From positions 83,949 to 147,948 of the forward strand of contig CAIYBN010000120.1 of assembly GCA_903924465.1 (NCBI GenBank): a DNA stretch of 64,000 bases, in the 5' to 3' direction. Below are positions 34,972-43,638 of the stretch, piece after piece. Origin of the DNA: an uncultured Myxococcales bacterium (lineage in GTDB: Bacteria; Myxococcota_A; UBA9042). The translations under genes and the position numbers were made by a program. Numbering within the stretch: position 1 is the first letter of the stretch; each line of letters starts with the position of its first letter. The notes beneath the pieces are model-generated. The model saw only the letters and a list, made by a program, of their open reading frames with translations. It was not told the DNA's origin and did not search any database.

Positions 34972-36318
34972 ATGCAACCGACCCGCACACTGACCGCCGC
35001 CACTTTTGCTGAACGCTACACGCTGCCCAAGTACCGCCTCCGCGTGCTGTCGGGGCCAAACGCCGGGCTGGAAAAGGTCTTCGATCGCCGTCTCGTCTAC
35101 GTCGGCTCCGCGCCCGACAACGATCTGGTCCTGGACGATCCGTCCATTTCGCGCAATCACCTGAAGATCGACGGGGAACGCACGGGCTACCGGGTGCGCG
35201 ATCTGGAATCGAAGAACGGCACGTGGTTCGCCGGTGCGCGTTTGCTGGAAGCCGTGCTGGGACCGAGCGCGGTGCTGCGCCTCGGGCAGTCGGAGCTGCA
35301 GTTTGAACAATTGGCGGAGCTGCACGAGGTCGCGCTGTCGCGTGAGCCGCAGTTTGGCAATTTGCTGGGCCAGTCACCGGAGATGCGTGAAATCTTCGCG
35401 CTTCTCGCCCGCGCCGCGCCGACCGACAGCACGATACTGGTCGAAGGTGAGTCCGGCACGGGCAAGGAACTCGTCGCGGAGGCGATCCACCAGCACTCGC
35501 GGCGCGCCAACGGCCCGTTTGTCATCTTTGACTGCTCGGCAGTGCAGCGCGATCTGGTCGAGTCGGAGCTGTTCGGCCACGTCAAAGGCTCGTTCACCGG
35601 CGCGATCCAGAACCGCAAAGGCGCGCTGGCCGAGGCGCACGGCGGCACGCTTTTTCTGGACGAAATCGGCGAGCTGGACCTGGACTTACAGCCCAAGCTG
35701 CTGCGGGCGCTGGAAAAACGCGAGATCAAGCCGGTCGGTTCCAACGACCGGCAAACGGTGGACGTGCGCATCATCGCCGCGACGAACCGCGATCTGGCGC
35801 AGATGGTCAAGGAAGGCTCGTTCCGCGAGGATTTGTACTACCGGCTGGCGGTCATTCAGGTCCCACTGCCGCCGCTGCGCCGTCGCAAATCGGATATTCC
35901 GCTGTTGGTGAGCCATTTTCTCGCCGACACCCAAGCGCGCAATCCGCGGCCAGGCTCGCTGACGATTTCCTTTGAGACGATGCAGCAGTTGCAGGCATAT
36001 CCGTGGCCGGGCAACGTCCGCGAGCTGAAGAACCAGATCGAGCGCGCCGCAGTGCTGTCCGACGGCAAGGAGCTGCAAGTCCTGCTGGATCCGCAACACG
36101 ACGCCGGTCAGATCGCGCTGGAACGGCCTGACGCCGCCTACGAATTGCCGTTCAAGGACGCCAAGGCGCGGCTGATCGACGCGTTTGAGCGCGAGTACTG
36201 GCAGCGCGCCCTGGATCGCCACCAGTGGAACGTCTCGGCGGCCGCTCGCGCGACCGGTTTGCATCGCAAGTCGCTGGAATATCTGATTAAGAAGCTGGAT
36301 CTCGTGCGTCCGGCGTAA
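34972..36318 (+). CDS. FHA-domain sigma54-dependent transcriptional activator
   Basis: A 448-residue enhancer-binding protein. An N-terminal FHA domain (about 25-110, with SISRNHLKI and SKNGTWFAG) should bind phospho-Thr. The AAA+ domain has Walker A GESGTGKE near 160 and Walker B GTLFLDEIGEL. Its sigma54-contact loop reads GSFTGA at 206-211 instead of GAFTGA. The C-terminus is a Fis-type HTH (WNVSAAARATGLHRKSLEY). FHA replaces a receiver domain, so it is probably controlled by phosphorylated proteins, most simply the kinase encoded just upstream. Such kinase/FHA-EBP pairs are well known in myxobacteria. Confidence 0.94.
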   Translation: MQPTRTLTAATFAERYTLPKYRLRVLSGPNAGLEKVFDRRLVYVGSAPDNDLVLDDPSISRNHLKIDGERTGYRVRDLESKNGTWFAGARLLEAVLGPSAVLRLGQSELQFEQLAELHEVALSREPQFGNLLGQSPEMREIFALLARAAPTDSTILVEGESGTGKELVAEAIHQHSRRANGPFVIFDCSAVQRDLVESELFGHVKGSFTGAIQNRKGALAEAHGGTLFLDEIGELDLDLQPKLLRALEKREIKPVGSNDRQTVDVRIIAATNRDLAQMVKEGSFREDLYYRLAVIQVPLPPLRRRKSDIPLLVSHFLADTQARNPRPGSLTISFETMQQLQAYPWPGNVRELKNQIERAAVLSDGKELQVLLDPQHDAGQIALERPDAAYELPFKDAKARLIDAFEREYWQRALDRHQWNVSAAARATGLHRKSLEYLIKKLDLVRPA

Positions 36319-36618
36319 ATTCTGCCGCCGCGTTTTCGCCCGCAAGTGCCCGCAGTTCTTGATCATGACCGCGCTGATCACCGCCTCACGCGGCTTTTGG
36401 CGGCGCTGTGTTTCTCACAACTCTTCATATTCTCCCGTTCTTCCGGGCAGATAGCATTCGGTCAACTGCTTCCACAGACTGCGCGCGATCTCGGGCGCTT
36501 GCGCATGGGGTCGCGCGACAACTGCCGCCGGGAGCGGTCAAAAGCGCGAAAAAATTGCAGGATCGGCGGCCTGTCGTACATTGATTGGGCTGGGGTGAAC
36601 CCAGTCGTGGAGTGCATT
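36319..36618. other. Intergenic region, no gene seen
   Basis: About 300 bases without a convincing gene on either strand. The only signal I can support is the promoter-like pair at 36556-36583 near its right end. No tRNA or other RNA gene is evident. Confidence 0.5.
36556..36583 (+). promoter_or_regulatory. Promoter candidate for the sigma-region-4-like gene
   Basis: TTGCAG (36556-36561), a 16-base spacer and TACATT (36578-36583) lie 35 bases upstream of the GTG start. An A-run just before the -35 could act as an UP element. Confidence 0.4.
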
Positions 36619-36876
36619 GTGAGCAAGACAACGACCCAGACCAAGACCCGCATTGAAGTGGACGTGGCACTACGCCAGGCCAACTTGACCAGCGAGGAAG
36701 AGAAAGTGCTGCGGATGCATTATGGCATCGGCATGGCCCAGAACGGGCAAATCGAAGCCCACGCGGCGGTGAACGCGGACGTTCAGGCGCAGATCGCGGC
36801 GATCGAGCAGAAAGCGATTGGTCATGTGCGTCGTCAGCAGGCTGTGATCGACCGTCTGCGGCGCATTGACGGCTAA
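36619..36876 (+). CDS. Miniprotein resembling sigma70 region 4
   Basis: An 85-residue protein begun at GTG 36619 with GGAG nine bases upstream. Residues 25-70 resemble region 4 of the housekeeping sigma factor: LTSEEEKVLRMHYGIGM matches the region 4.1 consensus closely, and IAAIEQKAI matches the end of the region 4.2 recognition helix. Between these, the HTH positions are altered (IEAHAAVNADVQAQ), losing the usual Arg/Glu contacts. Regions 1-3 are absent, so it cannot be a sigma factor. It could bind the RNA polymerase beta flap and compete with or modulate sigma. This is inference from sequence similarity seen by eye. It has its own promoter candidate. Confidence 0.72.
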   Translation: MSKTTTQTKTRIEVDVALRQANLTSEEEKVLRMHYGIGMAQNGQIEAHAAVNADVQAQIAAIEQKAIGHVRRQQAVIDRLRRIDG

Positions 36877-36960
36877 TTTTCGCGACGGCCTCGTTCGCGG
36901 ACACGGAGGGCCCGGTGGCCGTAGGTTTCGACGCTGCAGTGTTCCCGGACGTGTTCGCGC

Positions 36961-36989
36961 TTGACGCGAGGGCCAAAACCCGCCAAACT
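36961..36989 (+). promoter_or_regulatory. Promoter candidate for the small basic protein gene
   Basis: TTGACG (36961-36966), a 17-base spacer and CAAACT (36984-36989) lie about 108 bases upstream of the ATG at 37097. Confidence 0.35.
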
Positions 36990-37096
36990 CATGCCCCCGC
37001 TTCGCGCCGAACGGCTGCAAGTGCTGGATTTCTGGGCTCGCTTTTGATCCCGTTTGTAGACCTCGCGAGTCCTGCGCTCGACTTCTGGAGTTTCTC

Positions 37097-37258
37097 ATGG
37101 CATCGCCTACCCGCTCTACCGATCGCATCCGCAAAGCCAAACGCGTCAAGTCCGGCCAGGAGCGCAAGCGCATCATCGCTCGCGACCAGCGCATTGCCTC
37201 CGAAAAGCAGCTGGAAATCGCGCTGGGCGAAAAGTTCTCGCTGCCGACCATTCGCTGA
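37097..37258 (+). CDS. Small basic protein
   Basis: A 53-residue Arg/Lys-rich protein (MASPTRSTDRIRKAKRVKSG and a helical, charged middle, ending LPTIR). GGAG lies eight bases before the ATG, and third codon positions are almost all G or C, so the frame is coding. The composition suggests an RNA- or ribosome-binding protein; similar short basic proteins occur in this bacterial group but I cannot name the family with certainty. It overlaps the open frame of the lytic transglycosylase in a different phase, which complicates the start of that gene. Confidence 0.7.
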   Translation: MASPTRSTDRIRKAKRVKSGQERKRIIARDQRIASEKQLEIALGEKFSLPTIR

Positions 37259-40190
37259 TTCCACGTCGCCGCCCGCTTCAGGCGACGACGGTTCTCGACC
37301 TGGTGCTTCCCGCGTCTTTCGCGGCCGCCGCACTTGGCTCGCTTTTCTTACCCTTTGCTTGTTGCTGACGCTCGCGGCCATCGCCGTCCTGCACCGCGCG
37401 CCCTTTGATCCACCGCCGTCCTCGCCGTGGCGGGCGATCGAGCGTATCGGCCTGCTGTTTGGCGTCGTGCCAGATCTGCCACCGGAGTGGGCGGTCGACC
37501 TCGACAAGATCGTCAAACCTGACGCTGCGGCCAAGACCGCGGTCGCGGTACCGCTCGGTGAATTGGACAACCCGTTTCACGATGCCGCGGCGCGCAACGC
37601 TTGGCAAGCTTGGCACGAAGGGCGTTTTCAGGACGCGCTGGATCCGGCGAGCAAAGCTTGGACTGCGCTCGGCAAACAGGATCCGGACCACGAACGGCCG
37701 CTGCTGGCGTTTTTGTACGTGCAAACCAGGCTGTATGCCAAGGACAGCGCCGGCGCGTTGGCGGCGGCCAAGATGGCCACGACGCATCCGGTGCTCGGTG
37801 GTGAAGCACTGACATTCCTGGCTGAACGCGCCGATGAGCAAGGCTTGTCGATGGTGGTGCTTGCGCTGCTCAAAGGTAGAACCGAACCACAGAATCTGCT
37901 TTTGAAAGCAAAATCGTTGCGCCGCAACGGGCAACTGGACAGTGCGGCAGAAGCGCTGGCGCAGGTGCACGCGGCGACCGGCACGGCGCTGTGGCGCAAG
38001 CAACAGTTGGAAGCGATGCGTCTGGCGAATGCGCGCGGCAAGGTCGACGAAGCGGTGCAACTGGCGCAGCAACTGATCGATCAGGCCGGCAAAAGCACGC
38101 AGACCGAGGAAGCCATTGATTTCCTGATTGGCGGGACCGACGCCGTTTGGCAGGCACGGCTGAAGAAGCGGCCGCAGGATGCCGCTGCGGTCCTGGATGC
38201 GCTGATCTGGACCGCGCAACGCCGTCGGTATGGCCGGGCGACGCCTGCGCTGGAGAGCCTCGGCAAGGATCCTGCGATGTCGCTGCCGGTGCGCTGCCAC
38301 GCGCGCTCGTGGGCTGCGCATGCGCACGATCGCAAAGGTGAGCTGGATGCGTCGATCGCGCTCCTGGAAGCCGTGGCCGACGAATGCGCGACGCCGGAAG
38401 TCCGGCAGTTGGCGGCCGACGAGGATCCCCTCAGTCCCGGCGATCCGCAGTGGCGCATCGGCCGCGCGCGGCTGTTGCAGGGCAAGCTCGACGGCACGGC
38501 GGACCTGAAGCACGCGCTGGAGCTGGGCCTGTCCGGGCTCGACGGCGAGGACGCCAAAACGCTGCTGTATTTGGCCACGCTGCCGGACGCCGCGACAAAA
38601 CTGAAGACGCACGGAGCGACGTCTGCCAACGATTATGCCGAGCGCGATATCGTCGATGTGATGGCTTGGCGCTTTGCCATGGACGCGATGATTGCCGGCA
38701 AGTGGTCGGATGCGCTGAAGATTCTCGACCGGCTGGTGGAAGTGCGCGATTCCGAGCCGACCGCGACCGCCTTTGCACCGCGGGCCAGTGACGCGCCGCC
38801 GCCGCGATACGACGATCGCGACTGGGCGCGCGGGCGGGCCGACTATTTCGCCGGTCGTGCGTTGCAAGTGCTGGGCAAGGACGACGCGGCGATGGCCCGC
38901 TGGCAGCGCGTGGTCCTGCGCCACCCGTTGAGTTACTACGCGACGCTTTCCCTGTCGCAGTTGCAGGCGTCAGGCGCCCGCATGCCGGAACTGCCGAACG
39001 AAACGCTGACCGCTGGCCCGCAGTTGACCGCGAAGCTGTTGTCGGAGCCGAACGTGCAGCGCGCGCGGTTGCTGGGCCAACTCGGCTGGCACGACGAAGC
39101 GGGCGACCTGCTGGATGCGGTGGGTCTGGGACGCGACGTCGCGTCTTCGGACAAGTGGGCAGCTGGCGATCCAGGTGGCGCATGGGCACGCGCGGCGCTG
39201 GACGACGAGGCGGAGCGCTGGACGTCCTCGCACGCGACGGGGCGCGACGCACTGCGCCGGTTCGCGACGCATTATCCGCATGAAAACAATAAGCTGGCCT
39301 GGCAGATTGCCTACCCGCGGGCCTTCAAATCGCTGGTTGAGAATGCGGCCGACGAATTCGGTCTGCATCCGTCCATCGTCTGGGCCATTGGCCGCAGCGA
39401 AAGCGGTTTCAATCCGCGCGTCGAATCGCACGCCGCGGCGATCGGTCTGCTGCAGCTGATTCTGCCGACCGCGCAAGCGATGGCCAAGCCGTTGGGCCTG
39501 ACCGCCGACGCGACGACCTTGCGGCAGCCGTCGGTCAATGTTCGTCTGGGCGCGCGCTACCTCAAGTCGCTGTTCAGCCGCTTTGAACGCGAGCCGCAGA
39601 TGGCCGCTGGCTATAACGCCGGAGGCGGCGCGGTCGGTCGCTGGCGCAAGACCCGCGGCGATTGGCCGATGGACCTTTTCGTCGAGTCCATTCCATTCCG
39701 CGAAACCCGCGATTACGCCAAGCGCGTGTCGTCGTCCATCGCGGTCTATCGCAACCTGTACGATGGGGAGACGCTGCACGCGTTTGCGCTGACGCAGAAG
39801 TCCGTGCCGACCCAGGACGAGCCGCCGACCGAGCCGTCGTCGACCGCAGCGACGCAGGCGGCGCGTCAGCCGGCGGTAGCGGTCATCGAGCACAAGGCGG
39901 AGACGCTCGAAGTGGTCACGGCTGCTCCGGTTCGCCCAGTCGTCGTGGCGCCGGCATCCAAGCCGCTGGTGGTCAAGTCGGCGCGGCCGGAGAAGGCGCG
40001 GGCGCCGCACGCGGTGGCCCACGGCCACGAGAAGGCCCATCCCATCGCGCGCGGCCATGGTCGGCAGGTAGCGGCGAAGGCGCACAAGCCGGTGGCGCAC
40101 AAAGCGCCGCGTGAGCGCATGTTGGTGTCGGCCGTCCTTCAGCCGCCCCGATCGTCCAGCCACGCGACCAAGCACCGCAAGCATCGCTGA
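37194..40190 (+). CDS. Membrane-anchored Slt70-type lytic transglycosylase
   Basis: A roughly 1000-residue murein lytic transglycosylase. A hydrophobic anchor lies at nt 37344-37390 (WLAFLTLCLLLTLAAIAVL), followed by a long helical superhelix of TPR-like repeats. The SLT catalytic domain is near the C-terminus: the Glu in GRSESGFNP, then AIGLLQLILPTA and AGYNAGGGAVGRW. An Ala/Pro/Lys/His-rich tail follows. The start is unresolved. No ATG, GTG or TTG lies between the stop of the small basic gene and the anchor. I give TTG 37194, which overlaps that gene in another phase; GTG 36915 has a good ribosome site but would add about 90 unlikely residues. Confidence 0.85.
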   Translation: MPPKSSWKSRWAKSSRCRPFADSTSPPASGDDGSRPGASRVFRGRRTWLAFLTLCLLLTLAAIAVLHRAPFDPPPSSPWRAIERIGLLFGVVPDLPPEWAVDLDKIVKPDAAAKTAVAVPLGELDNPFHDAAARNAWQAWHEGRFQDALDPASKAWTALGKQDPDHERPLLAFLYVQTRLYAKDSAGALAAAKMATTHPVLGGEALTFLAERADEQGLSMVVLALLKGRTEPQNLLLKAKSLRRNGQLDSAAEALAQVHAATGTALWRKQQLEAMRLANARGKVDEAVQLAQQLIDQAGKSTQTEEAIDFLIGGTDAVWQARLKKRPQDAAAVLDALIWTAQRRRYGRATPALESLGKDPAMSLPVRCHARSWAAHAHDRKGELDASIALLEAVADECATPEVRQLAADEDPLSPGDPQWRIGRARLLQGKLDGTADLKHALELGLSGLDGEDAKTLLYLATLPDAATKLKTHGATSANDYAERDIVDVMAWRFAMDAMIAGKWSDALKILDRLVEVRDSEPTATAFAPRASDAPPPRYDDRDWARGRADYFAGRALQVLGKDDAAMARWQRVVLRHPLSYYATLSLSQLQASGARMPELPNETLTAGPQLTAKLLSEPNVQRARLLGQLGWHDEAGDLLDAVGLGRDVASSDKWAAGDPGGAWARAALDDEAERWTSSHATGRDALRRFATHYPHENNKLAWQIAYPRAFKSLVENAADEFGLHPSIVWAIGRSESGFNPRVESHAAAIGLLQLILPTAQAMAKPLGLTADATTLRQPSVNVRLGARYLKSLFSRFEREPQMAAGYNAGGGAVGRWRKTRGDWPMDLFVESIPFRETRDYAKRVSSSIAVYRNLYDGETLHAFALTQKSVPTQDEPPTEPSSTAATQAARQPAVAVIEHKAETLEVVTAAPVRPVVVAPASKPLVVKSARPEKARAPHAVAHGHEKAHPIARGHGRQVAAKAHKPVAHKAPRERMLVSAVLQPPRSSSHATKHRKHR

Positions 40191-40415
40191 TTCTGAATTC
40201 ACCACGCCACGTGCGGCGGCGGTTTGAGGCGGTCAGCAGAAACAAGTGTCTGCTCGCGCCTCTGCTGCTGGCTGGGCTGCGAGTTCGCGGCCTTACAGGC
40301 CGTCTCACCGCGGCATCAAGGCCGGGCGAATATTTCTGCTGATCGCCTGAATCGACTGCTCCTGCGGTGCGTCCATGGTAGAAGACGGGAACACGCCCGG
40401 TCCGCGCGGTGTTGC

Positions 40416-42614
40416 ATGCCGGAGCAAGAAGGCAAGTTGACGACGCAGCATCCCGACCACAAGCCGCAATCCTGGCCGAACGACCTGCGGGTGCGCGTTG
40501 AGCCGGTGTTGCAGGTGCTCGGGCGCGTGCGCTGGCGTCGGCGGCTGCAGACGGCGGTGGCGCGGTTGCTGGGCTGGCTGGCCGTCCTCGTGGCGCTACT
40601 CGTGCCGGCCACGCTGCTGATCCGCGTGGACGTGGCCGACGTGCCCGTTGCCGAAAGCATCGCCGGCCTGACGCTGCTGGCGATCCTGCACGCGCTCTGG
40701 CAACGGCATCCGTGGCGGTTGCTGGCGCGGCAGGTCGATCAACAAGTCGATGGCAAGGACGCGCTCGCGACGGCGCTGTGGCTGGCAGAGAGCCAGCGTC
40801 GGGATGGTTGGGCGCGGGTTCAAGCGCACGCGGCGGTGGCGCTCGCCGGGCGTTTGCAGCCGCGGAGCTTGCAGCCGTGGCGCATCCCGCGCGCATGGTT
40901 GGGGGTCACGGTCGCCACTTTGCTGCTGGCGTTCGCGGTCTACGCGCCGTTGGATGACGCCCGGCGGGTGGTGGGCTTGCGGCGGACCGGTCCAGCGAAT
41001 GGCCTTGTGTTCGCCCTGCCCGGCGGGCCGCAGCCGTTCACGTCGGCCGCGGCGCTGCTGGGCGAAGACACGACGAAGCTCCTCGACGCCGACGCGCGGA
41101 TGCTGGCGGACATCGAGACGCAAGTGACCGATGAGCCGACCCGAAAGTGGCTGGGCGACGTGCGCAAAGTGGTCGACGGCGTCGCGGACGGCAAGCTCGA
41201 CAAGCGTCAGGCGCTGGAAATGCTCGCGCAGTTGGACGCGCAAAAGCCCGCGGTGCCGCAGAATCCGCTGGATCCGCCGGAGTCCAAGGCTGCACAGGAC
41301 ATCGCGCCGGGCGAAAAAACCAGTGCCGAGCCAAAGAGTCCCGAGCAGGTGTCCGAGGCGCAGGAACAGAAGGACCAGGCGCTGAGAAACGCGGTGGCGG
41401 AAGCGGCGAAGGCGGCGGCGAAGGCGGCGCCCAAAGGCGAGGAGCAGAAGCTGTTGCAGGAAGCGGCGGAGAAGAAGGATCTGGGGCTGCTGGCCAAGCT
41501 CGCCGAAAAATTGGCCAACAAGAACCTGAGCGACAAGGAGCTGGAACAGTGGATCAAGGCGGCGGAGAAGTTCGCCGGTGCTTTGAAAGACCAAAAGCTG
41601 CCGGACAAGTTCAAGGATTTGGCGGATCGCGTCGATCGGCTGCAGAAGAAACGCGCGCAGGAAGGCGGGCTGGGCGCAAGCGATCAGGAGCGTCTGAAGT
41701 CGGGGCGCAAGGAGCTGGAACAGCTCAAACGCGAGCACGGCGACGTGATGGCGGCGCAGCATCAGGTGCAGCGGCTGGAACGCGGGGCGCAGGGCGCGGC
41801 GGATATGCTGCGGCGGGCGCAGCAGGACGATCGGCTGGGCAAAAAGGAAAATGCCGAGGAGAAGAAGCAGGCGCAGGAGGAACTCAAGCGGGCGATGCGC
41901 GCGGCGGCGAACGAGATGCGCCGCGAGAACGAGCGGCAGCAGGATCGTCAGGCGCAGCGGATCGGCCAGAGCCGGATGCGTGAACTGCGCGAGGCGCTGG
42001 AGCGCACGGGGAGCAAGCCCGATTTGGCGCGGCGGCAGTTCGACAAGAAAGCGGGGCAGAATGGCGACAAGCCGCGGGACGGGCAAGGCGAGCAGCGGTT
42101 GGGGCAGAAGGGCCAAAAGGGCGACGAGGAATCGCCGGAAGCGCGCGATGCCAGACGGATGGCCGAGGCGAAAAGCAAGGAATCGGAAGGTCAATCGGGG
42201 AAAAAGGACGGGCAGAAAGCGGGAAAAGCCAAACTGGGTCAGGGCAAGGACGGGCAGTTTGACCGCATGGAGCAGATTCGTCAGGGCTACGAGCAGACCG
42301 GCGGTCCGGGCCAGGGCGAGCAACCGGGCAACCACAAAGGCGACGAACGCGAGGATTCCAGCCACAAGCGCGTGGCAGGTGGCAAGCGCGAGCAGTTGCA
42401 AGGCCAGGAAGGCGCCGGGCCGGACATCAAGAAGGTGTTCAGCGACGCGGCAAGGAAGGGCTTTGCGCGTCAGGGCTGGCGCGACGTGTACAAGGAATAT
42501 TCACAGGTTGCGGACGACATGCTGGACCAGGAGCAGATTCCGCCGGGGCGGCGCAGCGTCGTGCGGCAGTATTTTGAGTTGATTCGCCCGCGCAAGGGCT
42601 GGGGTCCGCGCTAA
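40416..42614 (+). CDS. Coiled-coil membrane protein of the MoxR locus
   Basis: A 732-residue protein. Two hydrophobic pairs lie at about 45-85 and 155-175; the rest is an extremely Lys/Glu/Gln/Ala-rich helical region (about 220-690) and a conserved-looking end (GWRDVYKEYSQVADDML, then GRRSVVRQYFELIRPR). The layout resembles DUF4175-type proteins that head MoxR/BatA loci. The ATG at 40416 is chosen over an upstream extension; its ribosome site is poor. It is the first gene of a five-gene operon with moxR, DUF58 and two VWA genes. The 40191-40415 gap shows nothing else. Confidence 0.8.
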   Translation: MPEQEGKLTTQHPDHKPQSWPNDLRVRVEPVLQVLGRVRWRRRLQTAVARLLGWLAVLVALLVPATLLIRVDVADVPVAESIAGLTLLAILHALWQRHPWRLLARQVDQQVDGKDALATALWLAESQRRDGWARVQAHAAVALAGRLQPRSLQPWRIPRAWLGVTVATLLLAFAVYAPLDDARRVVGLRRTGPANGLVFALPGGPQPFTSAAALLGEDTTKLLDADARMLADIETQVTDEPTRKWLGDVRKVVDGVADGKLDKRQALEMLAQLDAQKPAVPQNPLDPPESKAAQDIAPGEKTSAEPKSPEQVSEAQEQKDQALRNAVAEAAKAAAKAAPKGEEQKLLQEAAEKKDLGLLAKLAEKLANKNLSDKELEQWIKAAEKFAGALKDQKLPDKFKDLADRVDRLQKKRAQEGGLGASDQERLKSGRKELEQLKREHGDVMAAQHQVQRLERGAQGAADMLRRAQQDDRLGKKENAEEKKQAQEELKRAMRAAANEMRRENERQQDRQAQRIGQSRMRELREALERTGSKPDLARRQFDKKAGQNGDKPRDGQGEQRLGQKGQKGDEESPEARDARRMAEAKSKESEGQSGKKDGQKAGKAKLGQGKDGQFDRMEQIRQGYEQTGGPGQGEQPGNHKGDEREDSSHKRVAGGKREQLQGQEGAGPDIKKVFSDAARKGFARQGWRDVYKEYSQVADDMLDQEQIPPGRRSVVRQYFELIRPRKGWGPR

Positions 42615-42635
42615 CGGCGGCAAGGAAGGTTTGTC

Positions 42636-43631
42636 ATGGCACAGGCGGCAGAGCAGCACGAGATTGAACACCAGATGGCCTGGATGGCCGAGCGACTGGG
42701 CGCGCTGAAGGCAGAATTGCAGAAGGTGATGGTCGGCCAGGACGAGGTCATCGAGGGCGTGCTGCTGGGCATGCTGGCCGGTGGTCACGTGCTGCTGGAA
42801 GGCGTGCCGGGCTTGGGCAAGACGCTGCTGGTGCGCACGCTGGCGCAGGCGATCGACCTGCATTTCTCGCGGGTGCAGTTCACGCCGGATTTGATGCCGT
42901 CGGACATCATTGGCGCGCAGATTCTGGCCGATGACGGCAAAGGCGGCCGCGCGCTGGTGTTCCAGGAAGGCCCGGTCTTCACGAACATCCTGCTGGCGGA
43001 TGAAATCAACCGCGCCACGCCGAAGACCCAATCGGCGCTGCTCGAGGCCATGCAGGAGCGCTCGGTGACCGTGGGACGGACGACCTATCCGCTGGCGCCG
43101 CCGTTCTTCGTGCTGGCGACGCAGAATCCGCTGGAAATGGAGGGCACGTACGTGCTGCCGGAAGCGCAGTTGGACCGGTTCCTGTTCAAGATCGACGTGC
43201 CGTTTCCCAGCGACAGCGAACTCATGGAAATCGCGACGCGCACGGTGCGATCGGTGCAGGCGACGGTGGAACCGGTGCTCTCGGGTCTGGACATCCTGAC
43301 GATCCAGCATTTCGCCGTGGATTGCCCAATCGCGCCGCACGTCGTGGAATTCGCGGTCAAGCTGGTCAGCGGCTCGCACGGCAAGCTGGCGGCGGCCAAG
43401 CAGTACCTGCGCGGCGGGGCGAGTCCGCGGGCGGTGCAGGCGCTGGTGGCGGGTGCCAAGCTGCGGGCGCTGTTGCAGGGACGGCCGAACGGCGCGATCG
43501 ACGACGTCAAGGCGCTGGCCAAGCCGGTGATGCGCCACCGTTTGCTGCTGAATTTCGACGCTGAGGCCGATCGCGTCCGGCCGGATCAGGTGATTGAGCA
43601 GATGATCGCCGAACTCGAACGCCAGCGCTGA
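42636..43631 (+). CDS. moxR: MoxR family AAA+ ATPase
   Basis: A 331-residue MoxR chaperone-like ATPase. Walker A is GVPGLGKT near residue 58, Walker B is LLADEINRA, and TPDLMPSDIIG, EGPVF and LATQNPLEMEGTYVLPEAQLDRF are MoxR signatures. These ATPases work with VWA-domain proteins to assemble or load metal onto targets. The locus order moxR, DUF58, VWA, VWA is the aerotolerance-type arrangement. It is 21 bases after the coiled-coil gene. Confidence 0.95.
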   Translation: MAQAAEQHEIEHQMAWMAERLGALKAELQKVMVGQDEVIEGVLLGMLAGGHVLLEGVPGLGKTLLVRTLAQAIDLHFSRVQFTPDLMPSDIIGAQILADDGKGGRALVFQEGPVFTNILLADEINRATPKTQSALLEAMQERSVTVGRTTYPLAPPFFVLATQNPLEMEGTYVLPEAQLDRFLFKIDVPFPSDSELMEIATRTVRSVQATVEPVLSGLDILTIQHFAVDCPIAPHVVEFAVKLVSGSHGKLAAAKQYLRGGASPRAVQALVAGAKLRALLQGRPNGAIDDVKALAKPVMRHRLLLNFDAEADRVRPDQVIEQMIAELERQR

Positions 43632-43638
43632 GGTCTGC

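Noticed and set aside
36915..37193. N-terminal extension of the lytic transglycosylase from GTG 36915
   Set aside because: The ribosome site is good, but the encoded residues are Ser/Ala/Pro shadow sequence overlapping a small gene with strong coding bias.
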